In this document: one piece after another, positions 62,449 to 64,000 of the stretch
Layout of the letters: each line of letters begins with the position of its first letter
Numbering within the stretch: position 1 is the stretch's first letter
Assembly (NCBI GenBank): GCA_000166095.1
Contig: CP002278.1
Location: forward strand, 962,001 to 1,026,000
Direction: 5' to 3'
From: Methanothermus fervidus DSM 2088
GTDB lineage: Archaea; Methanobacteriota; Methanobacteria; DSM-2088; Methanothermaceae
Length of the DNA stretch: 64,000 nt
Translations under genes and position numbers: made by a program
The notes under the pieces: model-generated
The model's database searches: none
What the model was told of the DNA's origin: nothing
What the model saw: the letters and a program-made list of their open reading frames with translations, nothing else

Positions 62449-64000
62449 TTACATCTCCCTCTTATATATCACTACTTGTCCAATTTTTTTTATTGGATAG
62501 TATCCATGAAGTGGCACAGATTTACTTGTATCACTATGTATATAATAGTATGGAGGTGCTTTATTCATAAGTCGCCAGAACAATTCCTTATCACTTTCAC
62601 TATAAATACGTGTAAAAACGTATTTTTTTAGATACCAAGTAAATGCAGGACCTCTGTCAGATGCTATAATTTTGTATTTATAATCAGGATCATATTTTTT
62701 TAGCCATTCTGCAGCAAGCTTTTCAGATTGAACCCAGGGATCACTTTTGGGCATCTCTATTAAATATATACCTGTGTTAAATATTATCAATGTAAGCAAT
62801 ACTGTCGCTATATTTTTTATTTTCGTAACTTTAGAAAATTTATGTACTCCTAATGTAAATGCATAAGCCAATGCAGGAGTCATTGTAATGAAATAGCGAT
62901 CAACCTTAACAGGATGTAATGTATGTAGAATAAAGAATGATAGAAACCATGTTAAAAATATTAAATCTAAGGCCAATCTTTTATCTTTTAAATTCCTATA
63001 TAGAGATAAAATCATTCCAAACATTATAAATTCGGCTATATAAAATGGAAAATTAAAGTAAATTGATAATGCAAGCACTATTGCTAATATAGTAGGTAAT
63101 AGGTATTTTTTTGGATTTTTAAAGGTAAATGGTATTATTCCAATGATGATGAAGATTAGTATTAAATATGAGATTAAAGTTGGTTCACTGTTAGATGGCC
63201 AAAGCATATCCTCATAATTATGTATGACTTTAGCTGAGATATATTGTGGTATATATTTGAGGTAATAGAGAAAATCTAAATTATAGCCTGGATTTGTAGA
63301 TGAAACTGCACCACCAGTAGAATATTTAATGAAAGGAACTATATTTTTTTGTCCAAATTGTTTTAAAAATTCATAGAATTCATAATAAATAAATACTCCA
63401 ATGCCAATGCTCGCTACTATTTTCTTAATATCAATTCTTTCTTTATATATGTAGAAGGTAAGAATTAGTGGGAAGATTATCAATGCAGATGTATATCTTG
63501 TTAAAAAGGAGAGAACTGCAACAGGGAATACAAAGTATAGATATCTAGAATTCTTTTTAACACCCAGTAATGCAAAATATAAACTCCATAAAGCTAAAGA
63601 TATGGATGGAACATCTAATGCTCCACTAACAGCCCACATAATGATTAAAGTGAAAGTTGCGAAAGCCGTAGCACCTAAAAATGATTCTACTTCACTAAAC
63701 TTCAACTTCAATATTAAATATAGAGCAATCACACCTAAAACATAAAAGATTGCTGACACTATGAACAATGCAGTTTCAGACACATAGCCTAGTTTAAAAA
63801 TTAAAGAAGTTAGATAAGAGAGAAATGGAGGTAAATAAAGAGTATCACTTGCACCTATGCCTGCCATTTTTGCTGCATTGTTTAGATAAAAAAATATATC
63901 CCAATAGTAAACCCCAATCTTACTTTGTATTTGAACGAGTATTATGGCAAGTATTGAGGTAAAGATAAGTAAAGTGAGAAGATACTTATCTACACCTTTC
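62449..64000 (-). CDS. Membrane glycosyltransferase, GT39/ArnT-like, 5' end outside window
   Basis: The frame stays open to the right edge; the ATG at 63867 is internal, since the upstream reading IGVYYWDIFFYLNNAAKMAGIG is typical family sequence (catalytic Asp loop near the first extracytoplasmic segment). At least 517 residues with about 11 hydrophobic helices and a soluble C-terminal part (YDPDYKYKIIASDRGPAFTWY). Uses polyprenyl-phosphate sugars on the outer face of the membrane. Stop at 62449. Confidence 0.8.
   Translation of the reverse strand, partial: KGVDKYLLTLLIFTSILAIILVQIQSKIGVYYWDIFFYLNNAAKMAGIGASDTLYLPPFLSYLTSLIFKLGYVSETALFIVSAIFYVLGVIALYLILKLKFSEVESFLGATAFATFTLIIMWAVSGALDVPSISLALWSLYFALLGVKKNSRYLYFVFPVAVLSFLTRYTSALIIFPLILTFYIYKERIDIKKIVASIGIGVFIYYEFYEFLKQFGQKNIVPFIKYSTGGAVSSTNPGYNLDFLYYLKYIPQYISAKVIHNYEDMLWPSNSEPTLISYLILIFIIIGIIPFTFKNPKKYLLPTILAIVLALSIYFNFPFYIAEFIMFGMILSLYRNLKDKRLALDLIFLTWFLSFFILHTLHPVKVDRYFITMTPALAYAFTLGVHKFSKVTKIKNIATVLLTLIIFNTGIYLIEMPKSDPWVQSEKLAAEWLKKYDPDYKYKIIASDRGPAFTWYLKKYVFTRIYSESDKELFWRLMNKAPPYYYIHSDTSKSVPLHGYYPIKKIGQVVIYKREM

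Overview
The window is archaeal and very probably from a hydrogenotrophic methanogen. The evidence is a complete F420-reducing [NiFe]-hydrogenase operon (frhADGB, 13838-17153), coenzyme M synthesis (comA), F420 synthesis (cofC and a CofE paralogue), archaeal information-processing genes (PCNA, GINS, TFS, TFE, RpoL, aIF2-alpha, Nop10, Hjc, Csl4, Dph2), a box C/D sRNA candidate, and AT-rich DNA with GC-rich tRNA genes that do not encode CCA. From memory, the order hpt-dph2-csl4-rpoL ... PCNA ... L44e-S27e-aIF2a-Nop10 ... frhADGB-purA resembles Methanobacteriales (Methanothermobacter-like). An AT-rich member such as a Methanothermus-like organism would fit, but this is inference and the species cannot be named from the sequence alone.

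Layout. 1-9784 (+): a dense information-processing superoperon with start/stop overlaps of a few bases (ksgA end, HemK-like, hpt, dph2, csl4, rpoL, DUF99, NUDIX, tfs, membrane protein, pcn, GINS, rpl44e, rps27e, aIF2a, nop10, PAC2, EndoQ-like PHP nuclease). 9790-13650: tRNA-Arg, a pair of radical-SAM genes, an unannotated box C/D guide RNA on the minus strand (12857-12917), a small membrane protein and an orphan. 13746-17153: the frh operon behind a perfect 20-bp palindrome. 17154-25839: CBS protein, tRNA-Lys/Gln, purA, then minus-strand proS/exported orphan/cofC/thiD, tRNA-Arg(TCT)/PAC2/PepSY-like genes, a secreted orphan and trm1. 25926-33582: CPBP protease, DegT aminotransferase, then hydrogenase support genes (maturation protease, NikR, HypC) with a methyltransferase, a flavoprotein, TFE, an HD protein and an ArcS-like protein. 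33576-37294 (-): an operon of comA, a stand-alone ABC ATPase, a Cys-rich GTPase, an Fe-S protein and a CofE paralogue. 37404-41112: a surface GHL10-like protein, a flippase and map. 41373-41811: five tRNAs, followed by hjc. 42257-64000: a long cell-surface/glycosylation island with nine intact glycosyltransferases, one wrecked glycosyltransferase gene, a sortase, two SDR epimerases, an FkbM methyltransferase, a GT39-like membrane enzyme cut by the window edge, and a 972-residue repetitive surface protein. nrdD lies inside this island.

How the parts fit. Frh reduces F420 with H2, and FrhD, the HycI-type protease, HypC and NikR serve nickel-hydrogenase maturation and nickel homeostasis. The island at 37-64 kb looks like an envelope factory: nucleotide-sugar enzymes, glycosyltransferases, a flippase, a sortase and sequon-rich substrates. 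Its most striking feature is a 113-residue C-terminal domain shared, without gaps and at about 52% identity by hand count, by the GHL10-like protein (37404-38615) and the giant Ig-repeat protein (54249-57167). Both end in the same five residues, TVDIW, with no transmembrane tail. I suggest this is an undescribed surface-attachment or sorting domain.

Caveats. All families were assigned by reading motifs, with no database search. Several frames are broken at homopolymers (the glycosyltransferase pseudogene at 44455-45467 and the start of the maturation protease near 28310), so sequencing error cannot be excluded there.
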